A stretch of 64,000 nucleotides of DNA from Acestrorhynchus altus. Its lineage: Eukaryota; Chordata; Actinopteri; Characiformes; Acestrorhynchidae. The DNA lies in NCBI GenBank assembly GCA_034509495.1, contig CM067518.1, positions 2,432,431 through 2,496,430 of the forward strand. The letters are read 5' to 3'. The position numbers and the translations under genes were made by a program. This document shows positions 25,011 to 36,715 of the stretch, piece by piece; positions within the stretch are counted from its first letter, which is position 1, and each line of letters starts with the position of its first letter. The notes below the pieces were generated by a model. It did not search any database and was not told where the DNA came from. It saw only the letters and a list, made by a program, of their open reading frames with translations.

Positions 25011-25129
25011 AAAGGGGTTCACAAATTTTTGCATGATCATGGCCAAAACCACCAAACACAGCATCCATATCCAAAAAGAATGTTTAGGTTATCGTTTGTA
25101 CGTGGTTCCCATTTTCAGGGAATTTCTAG

Positions 25130-25505
25130 GCAGTTTGGTATTCCAGGTGATTGCAATGGAGTTCATATAGTGTTGCTATGGTATCCCAGATGGTTGATAG
25201 GTGGTTGCTGTAGTGTTGCTTAGTGGTTGGTTGGTTGCTGTTAGGTGGTTGCAAGGCAGTTGTTCTGGTGTCCCCAAGGTTTGCTCGGTGGTTGCTGTGA
25301 TGTAGGAAGGTGTTTGCAATGAGGATGCACAGTAGTTGTGTCATGCTATGTTATTCCCATGGTTGCTATGGCGGTATTGCTTAGTGGTTGCTCAGATGTT
25401 TCTAAGTTGTTGCTATGGTGTTGCGTAGTGGTTGGTAGGTTGCTGTTAGGTGGTTGCAAGGCAGCTGCTCTGGTGTCCCCAATGGTTGCTGGTAGATGTT
25501 ATGCT
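25130..25505 (+). repeat. GGTTGCTATGGTGTTGC degenerate minisatellite
   Basis: Many variants of GGTTGCTATGGTGTTGCTTAGTGGTTG with variable spacing. A 78-bp segment recurs almost exactly: GGTTGGTAGGTTGCTGTTAGGTGGTTGCAAGGCAG near 25430 resembles 25220-25260. Confidence 0.85.
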
Positions 25506-25515
25506 ATGGATGCTG

Positions 25516-25562
25516 AGAGAGAGGGAGGGAGAGAGAGAGAGGGAGGGAGAGAGAGAGAGATG
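25516..25562 (+). repeat. GA/GGGA microsatellite
   Basis: GAGAGAGGGAGGGAGAGAG pattern repeated twice. Confidence 0.9.
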
Positions 25563-26040
25563 GGTGGATAATTGTGATGAAATATCACTCGTTTCTTTTT
25601 TATCACTCATGGCGTTACTGATTGTGTGTTTTATGTGCATGGATTGGGGGGTGGGGTGGGGGGGCAGACGTGGGATGGAAGAGAGATAAAATGAGAAACA
25701 GAAAGACATTGCCTTTAAAAAGGCCTTTATTTATCAACTGTGAAAGAAAAGGTCATTTTCTAAACGCTGAAGCAGTCGAAGCGTCGCCTGCTTACTTTAA
25801 CACCAGCACAGTGTCAGACCCCATTTATCTCCACACACATCCATTAAACAGCTCCTACTGTACTTTAAGTCACATTCCCGAGGACACGGCTTTGAAAGGG
25901 CAGATTTAAAGGACCTCTGCTCATTTACATTCATGTACATTCTCTCTGCTCTGATTGGCTGCCCTGTATTGAGCCAGCAAGCAGGCTGAAACACTTCTTA
26001 CAACCTCATCGTGAGTGGGCGGGGCTAAAACAATAAAATC
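25563..26040. other. intergenic, nothing recognised
   Basis: A G-rich run lies at 25648-25665. No supported gene. Confidence 0.45.
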
Positions 26041-26044
26041 AAAG

Positions 26045-26315
26045 GAAACTTGTTTCTACGTTCACTGTCCATTGTATCCACTTCTCTTACCATTCAGGAG
26101 CCCGTTGTTGCTCATTAATGGTCAGGACCCCACAGGACCACCACAGAACAAGCATTATGTGGGTGATGGATCGTTACTACTGTGCTGTGTGCTGGTATCG
26201 TTGCTGGTACGCGTGGAACAGACACAGCAGTGCTGTTGGAGTGTTTAAATGTCTCAGTGTCACTGCTGGACTGAGAACAGTCCACCAAGCACCATAATAG
26301 ACCCACCAGAATGGC
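26045..26315 (+). mobile_element. family C dispersed element
   Basis: TCAGGACCCCACAGGACCACCACAGAAC, TATGTGGGTGATGGATCG, ACAGACACAGCAGTGCTGTTGGAGTGTTTAAA and CACTGCTGGACTGAGAACAGTCCACCAA follow the family C order. Confidence 0.8.
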
Positions 26316-26920
26316 CACAGAGCCTCACCTGGGCTCGTGAGGCTGTTAACTGGATCCTAACGAACTGGTAACTGGTAACCAATTTTCAGTTTCAGACTGA
26401 TGGTAGGGTTTGTGGACGTCACGTTCCACCACAATGATGAGATAGTCCATCAGGATAATGTACTGTACCTTCAGGCTCACGTTGTCCAGAGTTGGTCCTA
26501 TAACGTATTCCTGGTACGTATACGTGACCCTGTGGATTGAGGAATGTTATGTGTCCGTGTTTCTTAATAAAGAAGTTTCTCATGACAGTAAACTTTTCCA
26601 TGAAACTGGGGTCTTTAATGGGAACTTCCGATGTTTGCTTCTGGCCTGCATGTTCTGAAATCTTCCTGCATTGTGTGTCAGACAGGGGAAGGCGAAACCA
26701 AGGTTCTTTGCAGATGTTTGATGTTGGCGAAAAGCAGACACACTGTTTTTGCCTCTTGGATCAGACACTAATTATATGTGTTCCTGTGAAGCTCTGTTCA
26801 GTGAGCTTACGGAGAAAAATGGAGCGGCACACCTGCAACATCCTGATCATTAAATCTGGACCATTTCACTCCAGCCTTTCCATTTATATCAGCATCATTC
26901 ACCACAACTACAGCAATTAG
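26316..26920. other. intergenic, nothing recognised
   Basis: No supported feature. Confidence 0.45.
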
Positions 26921-26921
26921 A

Positions 26922-26940
26922 GGGAGAGAGGGAGAGAGGG

Positions 26941-26979
<39 letters not shown>
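26922..26979 (+). repeat. (GA)n microsatellite
   Basis: GGGAGAGA followed by about 19 GA units. Confidence 0.93.
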
Positions 26980-26981
<2 letters not shown>

Positions 26982-27214
26982 ACAAGAAAATTAAAACTAT
27001 TAACTCATATCAAGAAACTTATGGAGCCGCAGCTGTTCTCTGCCTGGAGGATGTTTAAAAACTGAGAGGTGTGGTCTTCACAGCTCCATCATCTATTTCT
27101 CCTCCCCTGTGTGGAGAAGTGTTCAGCTCAGTCTCATTAACTCCACCACTGTTAATCCCACCAATCATTAACCCACCCTCACCAGTTTATCACTTCATTG
27201 TGAGAGAGCCCTTC

Positions 27215-27490
27215 TGCGCCGATGGATGACCACTGTCCCAGTCAGACTAGTGCACTGGTTCAGATCTTATTATCACCCACATACTGGAGTGTGAGTAGTA
27301 CTCGGAGACATCCAGCCACAGCTCTGCGGTGGTCCTGTGGGGTCCTGATGGTTGAAGATCAGGGTGAAAGGAGGACAATAACGGATGCAGAGAAACAGAT
27401 GGTCAGCAGTCTAATTATAGAACTACAAAGTGCTCCTGGTCATGGTCAGAGCTCAAAAACTGTGATAATGTTATGGCCGATAAGTGTAAA
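27215..27490 (-). mobile_element. family C dispersed element, opposite orientation
   Basis: TGCGGTGGTCCTGTGGGGTCCTGATGGTTGAAGATCAGGGTGAAAGGAGG is the reverse complement of the family C 5' end. The end TAATGTTATGGCCGATAAGTGTA is its terminal sequence. Another terminal TATTAATGTTATGGCTGGTC is at 63440. Confidence 0.75.
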
Positions 27491-27734
27491 TACTCTCAAC
27501 TGAGGCTTTGAAGGACATGATCAATTCTTAACAGCCTCGAAACAGCCTTCCAGACAAGTGCAACATGAGATAATGTGCTGAACAATGTCAGATCGGTGTA
27601 ACAAGGGAAGCTGCTGCTGCTCGCCTCATCACCTCGCCGTGTGTGGGCATACGTTATTTGTCATTACGGACATTAACCTTCTTTCCAAGGTTTAAGATCA
27701 GCTCACCCCAAATACCCGCTTCATTACTCCTCAC

Positions 27735-27743
27735 ACACCCACC

Positions 27744-27792
<49 letters not shown>

Positions 27793-27812
27793 ACACACAC
27801 ACACACACACAC
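27735..27812 (+). repeat. (CA)n/(CCCA)n microsatellite
   Basis: CCCACCCACCCAC followed by CA dinucleotides with one CC interruption. Confidence 0.93.
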
Positions 27813-28289
27813 CTGGGTGTTCCCCACAAGTTTCAAGTGCCGGTTTCAGCACCATGGACAGCTCCCACACTGACGCTCACAGTGCTTTTCAGTCTTGTCT
27901 GCACAACCACATGAAATCCCATTTAAACCCGATTAGAAAATCTGATCCAAACCACGCTTGGAGGTGTTTTCAAATATGATTATAATAGAGTTTGTACAGA
28001 TTCTTGTCATTTTGGTAGCTCGGGACATTTAAATCAGATTTCAAAGTGTCTTTTGCCTCCCTTGCAAATCGCGAAATAACAACCAGGTTGAATCCAGACT
28101 GACAGAAGTGCAGGGGTCTAAGAAGAGTGCGGCACCAGAGTGGCCCCGCAGTTTCCGATACCTACATCGTCACCATAGCAACCCATGTAGATAGGATTGC
28201 AATGTCTGGACACATTAATCTGATCTGATTACTTGCAAACAACATCGCAGACAGTCATCTTAGAGGAATCTGTTTTGCCTACAGTCTGA

Positions 28290-28385
28290 ACATTGATGCA
28301 GAGTGATGTGCTTGTCCAGTCAGGGAACTGAACTCTGCCAGGTTTAATGCATGTTAATGTTACCCACTACACCACCCAACCACAG
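28290..28385 (-). mobile_element. tRNA-derived SINE head fragment
   Basis: On the minus strand GGTTGGGTGGTGTAGTGGGTAACATTAACATGC carries a clear A-box at the start of a tRNA-like head, followed by decayed text. Position and form match fish tRNA-SINEs. Confidence 0.55.
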
Positions 28386-28659
28386 ACCAGGGGTGTTGCT
28401 GAACTCATGTTGAACTCACTGCAACACAGCCTGCAGTCGTTTACTGCTTTTCTTAAACTGTTTGCGAGGAAATAATGACAAAAACACGTGATATTCAGTA
28501 AATATATTATTAATCAAAATAAAAACCACAATTAAAAAATAGTGCACCAAGAAATGCAGTTTCAGTGCCATGAAACATGATGTTTGGAGATATACTGCAG
28601 TCCAGTGCTTTTCCCACAGTGAAGCAGAATCTAAACCACTATCTACATAGTACTTGTTA

Positions 28660-28790
28660 GGCCTAAAAAGCCATAACATTAAAACCACTTGTTCCATTAA
28701 TGAGCCGAAATCAGCTCTGTCCATTTGAGGTATGCACTCCACAAGTTCTCTAGATCTCCAGTGGTGTCAGGCGCCAAGGCAGGTCCGATC
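28660..28790 (+). mobile_element. decayed Tc1/mariner-type element end
   Basis: AAAAGCCATAACATTAAAACCACTTGTTCC, CAGCTCTGTCCATTTGAGG-ATGCACTCCACAAG and CAGTGGTGTCAGGCGCCAAG follow the order of a known fish Tc1-type element's 3' half (antisense of its transposase). Confidence 0.55.
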
Positions 28791-29824
28791 TCTATGTAGG
28801 GTTGCTCAAGCTAGAGTCAGCCTTGCCTTCCTCTTTCTGCTACCCTCATTTATGCACCTTTCAACAAAAAGAGCCAATCAGCTTGCTGCTTTCTCTGCGA
28901 TTATGAAGAAAGTCTGCAGTTTGACCTTCAATAATATTAACAGGCTAAAGCAGAGCTCTTCATATGTTGTGGGTATTGAGTCCTGCTTTAACTTTATATC
29001 TGAGCAGATGATGGTGAATGGAGCTGCTGAAGCTCTGATCCTAGAAGCAGAGATCATTGAAGTTCCTGTAAGTTGTGAGAATCGGTGAACCTGCCCATTA
29101 ATCTGCAGCTGCCTGTAACCTGTTGTTACTCACCCCACAAGACCTGTCTGATGCTTTGGAGTCCTTGGCAGTTTGGTTGATGTCAGAGTGTCTCCGATTC
29201 TTTCCATTTTTCCTGCTTCAACCCATCAACTTCAGTCTAATGTGAGTGATTATAACTCCAGAAATGAAGCGTCTAGCTCCAGTAGCAGCAGTTTAACTCC
29301 TTAATTGGTCTGGGAAAGTGGTGAGAATTATGCTCCACACATCATCTCCCATCTCCAACTTTCACAATTTAGCTCAGCAGTGATGCAGCTCAGCTTAGTG
29401 TGTGTGTGGAGTGAAGCCATAGACAGACCAGTGACCTGAGTCCTGCCACTTTCACACTTCCCTCACTAATGAAGGAGACGTGTCTCGGATTGGCAGAGTG
29501 GTTATTGGGCTCAGTGGCGCGAGTCTAAAAAGATAATCTTCAGAAATGAAGCCCACCGTGTTCCAGACTCACACTCAGTGTAATGTAATGAGTTTGCTGC
29601 TGTTCCGCCCACCAGCCTGCGTTCAATAAAACCCTGCAGTCAACTTCAATTCCCCTCTCCATGTTTCTACTGTCCTGCAACTCCGTCTCACTCAGAAACG
29701 ACCGAGCTGCCTAATTTACCCATCACTCCTCCTCGCTCCCTCCTTCTTCTTCCTTCTTCTATTGTTTCAGCTATGTCACGCTCACACTCTCTTACACTCC
29801 TCTCTCTGTTCGTCACACAAACCT

Positions 29825-29825
<1 letters not shown>
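28791..29825. other. intergenic, nothing recognised
   Basis: A 118-codon open frame (28732-29088) has no recognised domain. Confidence 0.45.
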
Positions 29826-29827
<2 letters not shown>

Positions 29828-29880
<53 letters not shown>

Positions 29881-30026
29881 AAGAAAGAAAGAAAGAAAGA
29901 AAGTTAGAAAGAAAGATGAAACAACAAAGTTAAAAACAATGAGGAAAGAAATAAAGAAAGAAAGAAAGATTAAAAGAAAGTAAAATATGAAGAAAAAAGT
30001 TAGAAAGTTAGAAAGAAAGATGAAAG

Positions 30027-30089
<63 letters not shown>

Positions 30090-30090
30090 G

Positions 30091-30125
<35 letters not shown>

Positions 30126-30191
30126 CAAAGAAAAAAGTTAGAATGTTGGAAACAAAAAAGAAAGTTAGAAAGAATGAAGAAAGAAAGAAAA

Positions 30192-30224
<33 letters not shown>

Positions 30225-30226
30225 AA

Positions 30227-30278
<52 letters not shown>

Positions 30279-30340
30279 AAAAGAAAGAAAGAAAAGAAAG
30301 AAAGAAAGAAAGAAAGAAATGAAAGAAAGAAAGAAAGGAA
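29828..30340 (+). repeat. 500-bp GA / GAAA purine tract
   Basis: (GA)n at 29828-29876 passes into (GAAA)n that continues, with interruptions such as GTTAGAAAG, to 30340. Almost no pyrimidines on the plus strand in long stretches. Lys/Glu/Arg-rich open frames of 73-126 codons here are artefacts. Confidence 0.97.
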
Positions 30341-30854
30341 AGCTGGGTTGTGTAACGGTGGTTCAGTAGGGAGATGCTGTTTGTTCATCTTGGTTCTGAC
30401 TGTAAAACATTAAAGACTCGGTTCAATACAGCACCTAAAGCCTGCTGTACACAATACCAAACCTGCCCTCAGCTGCTCAATCGAGCAATCAAATCTATTA
30501 TTGATCAGCATCACAATAAACAGTCCATCCTGCGAGCTGTGAAGTTGATTAATAAATTCAGTTGCCAAGCAACATCAATCACAGATTATTACAGGAACAG
30601 AACAGCAGCTTTAATAGGTCAAATCAGCTTCAGCACAAAATAACAATAAACTTACTGTCAGTGAATAACAGCGTTAGCGACGGTACAGGAGGGTCTGTGC
30701 CAGTCTTCAGCTACGCTGTTATTTCCCTCAACAACAACACCTCCTGGTGCTGCTGTTCATGTTGCCCACTTGATTCAGAACAACAGGTTGTCGGCGGGTT
30801 ACAGTATTTAGAATCTGGAAAATATTCAGTTTTCATTAGTGGTCTGTGTGGTCA
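30341..30854. other. intergenic, nothing recognised
   Basis: No supported feature. Confidence 0.45.
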
Positions 30855-30857
30855 TAA

Positions 30858-31700
30858 ACACATTAAACTCCACCCACTCACTGCACAGCCTGCAGCTCCT
30901 TCTCCAGCCTTCCCTACACACACATTCAACACATATTAAACTCCACCCACCACTGCAGTTTGCAGCCCTTCTCCAGCCCTACACACACCAACACACAAAC
31001 CCACCCACTCACTGCACAGCCTGCAGCCCTTCCTCCAGCTCCCACACACACCAACACATTAAAAGCACTCACCACTGCACAGCCTGCAGCTCCTTCTCCA
31101 CCTCCTTATTCAGACAAACACATTAAACTCCACTCACTGCACAGCCTGCAGCTCCTTCTCCAGCTCCTAACACACACCGACACATTAAACCCACTCACTC
31201 ACTGCACAGCCTGCAGCCTTCTCCACCTCCTTACTCAGACCAACACATTAAACTCCACTCACTCACTGCACAGCCTGCAGCTCCTTCTCCACCTCCTTAC
31301 TCAGACCACATTAAACTCCATTCACTCACTGCACAGCCTGCAGCTCCTTCTCCACCTCCTTATTCAGACCAACACATTAAACTTCACTCACTGCACAGCC
31401 TGCAGCTCCTTCTGCAGCTCCTTACACACACCAACACATTAAACTCCACTCACTCACTGCACAGCCTGCAGCTCCTTCTCCACCTCCTTATTCAGACCAA
31501 CACATTAAACTCCACTCCACTCACTGCACAGCCTGCAGCCCTTCTCCAACTCCTTATTCACACATTAAACTCCACTCACTCACTGCACAGCCTGCAGCTC
31601 CTTCTCCACCTCCTTATTCAGACCAACACATTAAACTCCACTCACTCACTGCACAGCCTGCAGCTCCTTCTCCACCTCCTTATTCAGACCAACACAACTC
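30858..31700 (+). repeat. 59-67-bp minisatellite, about 12-13 copies
   Basis: CTGCACAGCCTGCAGCTCCTTCTCCACCTCCTTATTCAGACCAACACATTAAACTCCACTCACTCA is repeated. CTGCACAGCC starts fall at 30881, 31012, 31075, 31137, 31202, 31266, 31329, 31391, 31457, 31524, 31583 and 31649, with one diverged copy near 30951. A 160-codon open frame across it is spurious. Confidence 0.95.
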
Positions 31701-31704
31701 CATT

Positions 31705-32440
31705 TCCCATGCACTGTTTTTCTCGTGTGTTTGTCTTTTGTTATTGTGATTTCTTGTTGTGATCTGAGCCACCAGGAGAAGGCCGAGTCACTTAACGTGT
31801 ATGTTAGTCACTTAGTGAACGTATGTGGGCTTTAAAAGTGGTTCAACCAATGAGAATTTGGATTCACATCTATCTGATGTCTGCTTGGCAGAAACTCGCC
31901 ACACAATGGCAGAAACGCAGCCAGCATCTCAGAACACTGGGGTTGTAAAGGTGGCCCAGGAGAGCTGGGAGAGGAGGGAAAGACTGCACAGTCAGATCAG
32001 ACTACAATGAAGCTTTTAGACCTCGGTTCAAAGCTTGGCGTGCGATACCAGCCCAGCGCCGCCTACGGCCCACGCAGCCGCATGTTTAGTGCCTCTTCTC
32101 AGCTTTATCTGTTCAAGATTAAAGACAGAAAGCAGAGAGAGAAGTGCAGGCAGGCTCGGCAGGAAAACATCACTTAGTCTGATATAACAGCACCGACAGG
32201 GCTGAGTGCTCATCGTTCAGCAGCTCAGCACTTCCAACTGCAGGGCAAACACAGCAGCACACGTTGAGAGGGTATGCTCAACAGAGCGCCGGACGTTGTC
32301 ATGTCCAGGCCTCTGCGGAGAGTCCATTGTTGCATCTGAACTTCAGAACAAGCGAGAAGAGCCACATGTGAAGGAGGCAGACAATTATACAAAAACACCC
32401 TTCAAAGCTGGTGAACTGAACAAATAAATCACAAGGTTAT
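31705..32440. other. intergenic, nothing recognised
   Basis: No supported feature. Confidence 0.45.
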
Positions 32441-32514
32441 GGGTGCGATTGTTGGATGATGTCTTGTACAAGTCAGGCTCTTGCCCTGTGTACCACGTAT
32501 CTCCAACCAGAATG

Positions 32515-32656
32515 TATTCAACCTCTGGAACCCTAGACCAACTTTGTGGGATAGTTTCAGGATTGTCCGCTGGTTGTCAATGTGAAGACGCGGCAGCTAC
32601 GTTTCTAGGGTTAGGATTAAGAGGTGTGTCCCAATACTTTTGCGCATATAGTGTCT
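32515..32656 (+). mobile_element. family A-like element, right-end fragment
   Basis: Ends with GTGTCCCAATACTTTTGCGCATATAGTG, the family A right terminus (compare 35131, 41310, 58318). The body is diverged. Confidence 0.55.
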
Positions 32657-33150
32657 AATGTTACCAAGAACACTTGAATTAAGCTCTGCTACAACATCGT
32701 GCACCCAAATGGCCTCCGTTTCGTAGAACCACTCTCCGACAAACGACCACAGCAAAAGTTCCCACCGAAGAACACACTTGTCTTTGTGTGAGGAGACACT
32801 GAGATCTGCAAAAGATTAATAGGATTACATCAGAAAGGAGGAGCCATGCTTTAAAAATCAGCCTCCGCAGAGAGATTATAAGAGTGTGTATGAAAATCAC
32901 ATCTGCTCTGCTCACGACTCGAATTAAACTCTGACTCCTTTTCATTACAGCGAGGAGTGTGCTGATTAACGAGACACACACTCCTGCGTGTTTGGCAGAG
33001 AAACACACCAGCCTCGCAAATTAACACTGCGAAACTGGGTTCAATCAACGTCTCCTGTTTATATGCACGTGGACATGTTCATGTTAACTGTAGTGAGGGA
33101 TGGAGGCGAAATTACCCAACGTATTGTTCAACGTATTGACAACATCAGTT
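32657..33150. other. intergenic, nothing recognised
   Basis: No supported feature. Confidence 0.4.
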
Positions 33151-33310
33151 AGATGTTTCCTACATTTGTCTACCAGTCTCTATCAGACCCTCATCAAGGG
33201 AGATCTCTCCAAAGCACCTCCAAACCATGACACGTCCACCACCTTGTGCTCAAAAGTTGGGTTTGGTTTTTTTAGGGGAAAACGCTTCCCATGAAAATCA
33301 GTAGAGTTGC
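33150..33310 (-). pseudogene. Tc1-like transposase scrap, antisense
   Basis: CAAACCATGACACGTCCACCACCTTGTGCTC is the complement of the transposase VKHGGG..VMVWG block, diverged and out of frame. Confidence 0.5.
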
Positions 33311-33899
33311 ACTGTTCAGTTTCTGATGGCACATGCTTCACTTTGGCATCATATCTACCTGCAGGTCCTGTAGGAGGCCCTACGCATCTTGCAGTCTGCT
33401 CCTGGGCTGGACTTGCTAGGACAACCTGACCTGACCATGCTGGCAGATGTTTCTAATGTTCTCCACCATCAGTGGAACCAATTATGTTTTTTGAAATACC
33501 TTCCCAGACTCATCTGCATCTACAACCTTCTTTCTGAAGGCCTCAGACAACTTGTTGGTTCTCTTCCCTTCACTACCTTCTCCAGGTATCTCTTTATCCC
33601 TGTCTCTCTCGTGGAGGTGGGTGTGTTTGAGAGTGTTAGTGGTTTCTGCTGAAAGTGGAGCAGTTATGTACGTTTGTGGGAGCGTACGAGCTCCCCTGAG
33701 GTTTAGCTGTTACAGAAAGTACACACGGTACAGCCAGCGCAGTCAGGTGGAAAACATACAAACATGTATCGACAACATTTCTCTTTTTTAAGTTGTGTTT
33801 AGGATCACTACCCTGCTGGAGAAGCCATCCTCTTGTCATCTTCAGCTCTTTTTTACAGACAGTGTGATGTTTGCTTCAGCATTTGCGGGTATTTACTTG

Positions 33900-34150
33900 A
33901 ATTCAGGTGGCATGTTGGAGTATGTCTCGCATACCCCCAGGAACTTGGGGTTGTGGGTTCAATTCCCACTCTGGTCACTATCTCTGAGGAGATATACTCT
34001 CCCTGTGCAAGTTTCCTCTGGGTACTTTTGTTTCTCCAAGCCTCCCAAAAGTACACACAGTAGGTGACTGAGTGCTTGTGCGTGGTGACCTGTGATGGAC
34101 TGGCACCTCGTCCAGGGGATATTGCTGTCCTGTGCCCAGGTGGGTTTTGG
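33900..34150 (+). mobile_element. tRNA-headed SINE (V-SINE-like)
   Basis: GGTGGCATGTTGGAGTATGTC...GGTTGTGGGTTCAATTCCCACT is a tRNA-like head with A- and B-box. It is followed by GAGGAGATATACTCTCCCTGTGCAAGTTTCCTCTGGGTACTTTTGTTTCTCC and TGACCTGTGATGGACTGGCACCTCGTCCAGGGG, the body shared with 6545-6770. Confidence 0.75.
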
Positions 34151-34154
34151 ACCA

Positions 34155-34290
34155 AATATGACCCTTACAAGAAAGTAGGTCAGAAGAATCCATTCACTGG
34201 CTGCAACACAAGCCCAAAGCATGATCCATTCACCCCCATGCTTACCAGTTGGAAAGGTCTTCTTTTCATTAAATTCTAAATTCCCATTTA
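34155..34290 (-). pseudogene. Tc1-like transposase scrap, antisense
   Basis: The minus strand reads PTGKHGGEWIMLWACVAASE, the conserved VKHGGGSVMVWGCFAASG block with substitutions. It directly follows the SINE. Confidence 0.7.
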
Positions 34291-34789
34291 ACATCTGGTG
34301 TAGTACTACAGGTGGTAGTGAATGTGGGTTTTTCTTCTCCTTTTTCTTCTTATTTTTTGCTTCTTATTATCCACGTTAGCATTCCAGCTGCCTCTCAGCA
34401 TGTGTTTGTCACTCGTTGTCTCACTTTTCCTCAGTACAGCAGATCCTGCTGCTTCCCGCGTCCTCTTTAATCCCTGCATTTTGACAGGTTTATTTTTGTG
34501 CTGCTGACTTGGCCTTATTAACACTGGGAATGTCAGGAGTAATTTGTCTTCTAAGATGTTTCCAAACAAAACAAAAGACACTGTCTCCTTCGCTCTCGCA
34601 CTCACTCACTATCTCTTTCAGCCTCTTTTACACACTCCACAGATGATCTGCCAATCACGACGGGCCTTCTGGGCATGAGCAGTGTGAAGGTGCTGAACGC
34701 GGCTCGGCCTTTCTGCTCCAGCCTTTCAATGCTGGAAAGAAATCTCTGACCTGATTCTCCAAATGCTCCTCAGCTTTTAGACTTGAGAC

Positions 34790-35165
34790 ATCAAATGCTA
34801 CTTCAAGTTGCATCCATTGCTGAAACGGATGTGCAAATGCACACACACACACACACACAGCTTATCTAGTCCCTGTAGAGAAGCACTGTCAACAGAACAG
34901 TATATACTCTCTGGACCATATACACATGAAGCTATTGGCACCATGCCTAATGGCAGCTGTGGGATTAAGGGGTATAAGACTAGACGAGACGATATTATGG
35001 TTTATCACAATTGTTTCTAGGACACTTTATTGTCCCCAAAATTAGTTTTCCTGACAGGAATAATTACTCCAAACAAATCAGGATAAATTATTTAATACCC
35101 TTGATTTTAGAAGAAACAGTGAAGAAGCAGGTGTCCCAATACTTTTGTTCACTTAATGTATGTGT
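34790..35165 (+). mobile_element. family A element with CA expansion
   Basis: TTGCTGAAACGGATGTGCAAATGCACACACAC...AGCTTATCTAGTCCCTGTAGAGAAGCACTG, TTGGCACCATGCC and the right end GTGTCCCAATACTTTTGTTCAC. The family's internal CACACA has grown to about 11 units at 34837-34858. Confidence 0.8.
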
Positions 35166-35169
35166 GGAT

Positions 35170-35830
35170 CATTAAGCTACTCTGCCAGTATATTTACTGG
35201 AGCCATGAGGTTCAGATTCAAGTGAATCTCAAGGTCCTACCTATAAAACTAGGATCTGTATCTGTTTAGAATGTATTATGTGATTCTTCTGACTTATGTA
35301 TTTGTATTCAGTGACATCACGATTCCCAGCTTTTGGATGGTGGAACATTTTAATTGGAAATTCCAAAATAACAAAACCAAGCCTTCAGCAAAACCAGCTT
35401 CTGAGCAGCTTCAGAAGCTTCAGTCTAGGACAGTTTCACTTTCAGGAGCTCATTTTTATGGCTTATAAACAGCAGCCCACCCATAATGTGTTGAGGGTCT
35501 ATAAAGCTTTAAGATGTGTGTGTTTGTTCATGTGACTGAAGATTCTGCACACCCAGGAACACCATTCATTCTGCCCGGATGATGAATGCAGAGATGATTT
35601 GGAGTCATTAACCGGCTCTAAATCTCACTGCCGAGGCAAGAAAGTGAGTACACAGCAGAAAGGCTCTTCATGGAGGAGAGAGATGAATGGAGCAGCAGAA
35701 ATGAGGGAGAACTGTCTGAAGGAGAGAGGGACAGAAAAGCAGGAGGAAAAGAAGAGATCTGTCATGGGGTTGAGGAATCTGCGCTCTCATGCTGCAGTCA
35801 CGTTCTCATCAGATAGACCAATCTACTTTT
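35170..35830. other. intergenic, nothing recognised
   Basis: No supported feature. Confidence 0.45.
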
Positions 35831-35839
35831 GGGAGAGAT

Positions 35840-36715
35840 GGTGGTTGCTATGGTGTTTGTTGTTAGATATCTGCACTTCTAATGCATCCTAAATTGTTGC
35901 TGGGACATTTTTATTCCCGTTGGTTCATGGTCATTATCTTGGTGCACCACAGCAACCCCACAACAACCATCTACCAACAGGTTTCCAAGTGGTTGGCCTG
36001 GTGTTTTCTAAGTGGTTATAACTGTATCCCAGTAGGTTGCCGCAATGTTGATCAGCAGTGGCTATGGTATCCGAGGTGTTTGCTAGGAAGCTTCTAAGGT
36101 ATCTCAAGTAGTTCCTAGGACATTTTAGATGGTTGGTGTGATCTCCCTGATGGTTTATGGTCATTAACTTAGAAACCTGTTGGTAGATGGTTGTTGTGGG
36201 GTTGCTGTTGTTTTCCCAAATGATTGCTAAGTTCTTTCAAGGTGGCTTCAGTGGTATTACACATGGTTTGGTGTCAATATCTTGGAAAATTGTTACACCA
36301 TCAGTGCTTTGGGGTTGTTGTGCTGTTCCATTTAGTTACCGAAGTGTTGCCACAGTGTTGATGTGCAGTTGCTATATTATCTGTGGGGTTGCTAGGGTGG
36401 AAGTTGTTATGTTATAAGTGGTTGACAGGAGGTTCTCTGGGAACTCCTAAAGGTTACATATGGTTTGACGTCAGTATCCTTGAATGGATGTTGTGGGGTT
36501 ATTGTGTCTTTCCAGGTGGTTGTCTTGGTGTTGCAAAAATGGTTAGCCTAATGTTGCAAGGGAGGAAGTTGGAATGTCATTCCAATTGGCTGATCAGGGG
36601 TTCCATGTGGTTACACTGGAATTCCAGGTGCTATGGGATGTGTTGTGGTTGGAAGGGAAGAAATTGCTATATTAATCCATAGCATTGTAGGTGGTTTCTG
36701 TGGTATTCTACATGG
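35840..36715 (+). repeat. GGTTGCTATGG degenerate minisatellite, long array
   Basis: About 870 bp of variants of GGTTGCTATGGTATT / AGTGGTTGC with uneven spacing; same family as 25130-25505. Confidence 0.8.

Noticed and set aside
24654..25064. 136-codon minus-strand open frame
   Set aside because: Overlaps a short MITE-like repeat; no similarity recognised.
29762..30413. Lys/Glu-rich and Phe/Leu/Ser-rich open frames
   Set aside because: Both strands of a GA/GAAA purine tract; frames stay open because the repeat contains no stops.
30960..31442. 160-codon open frame
   Set aside because: Lies entirely in a minisatellite; repetitive composition and no start context.
30858..31700. CRISPR-like array
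   Set aside because: Units vary in length, have no unique spacers and lie in eukaryotic DNA; it is a minisatellite.
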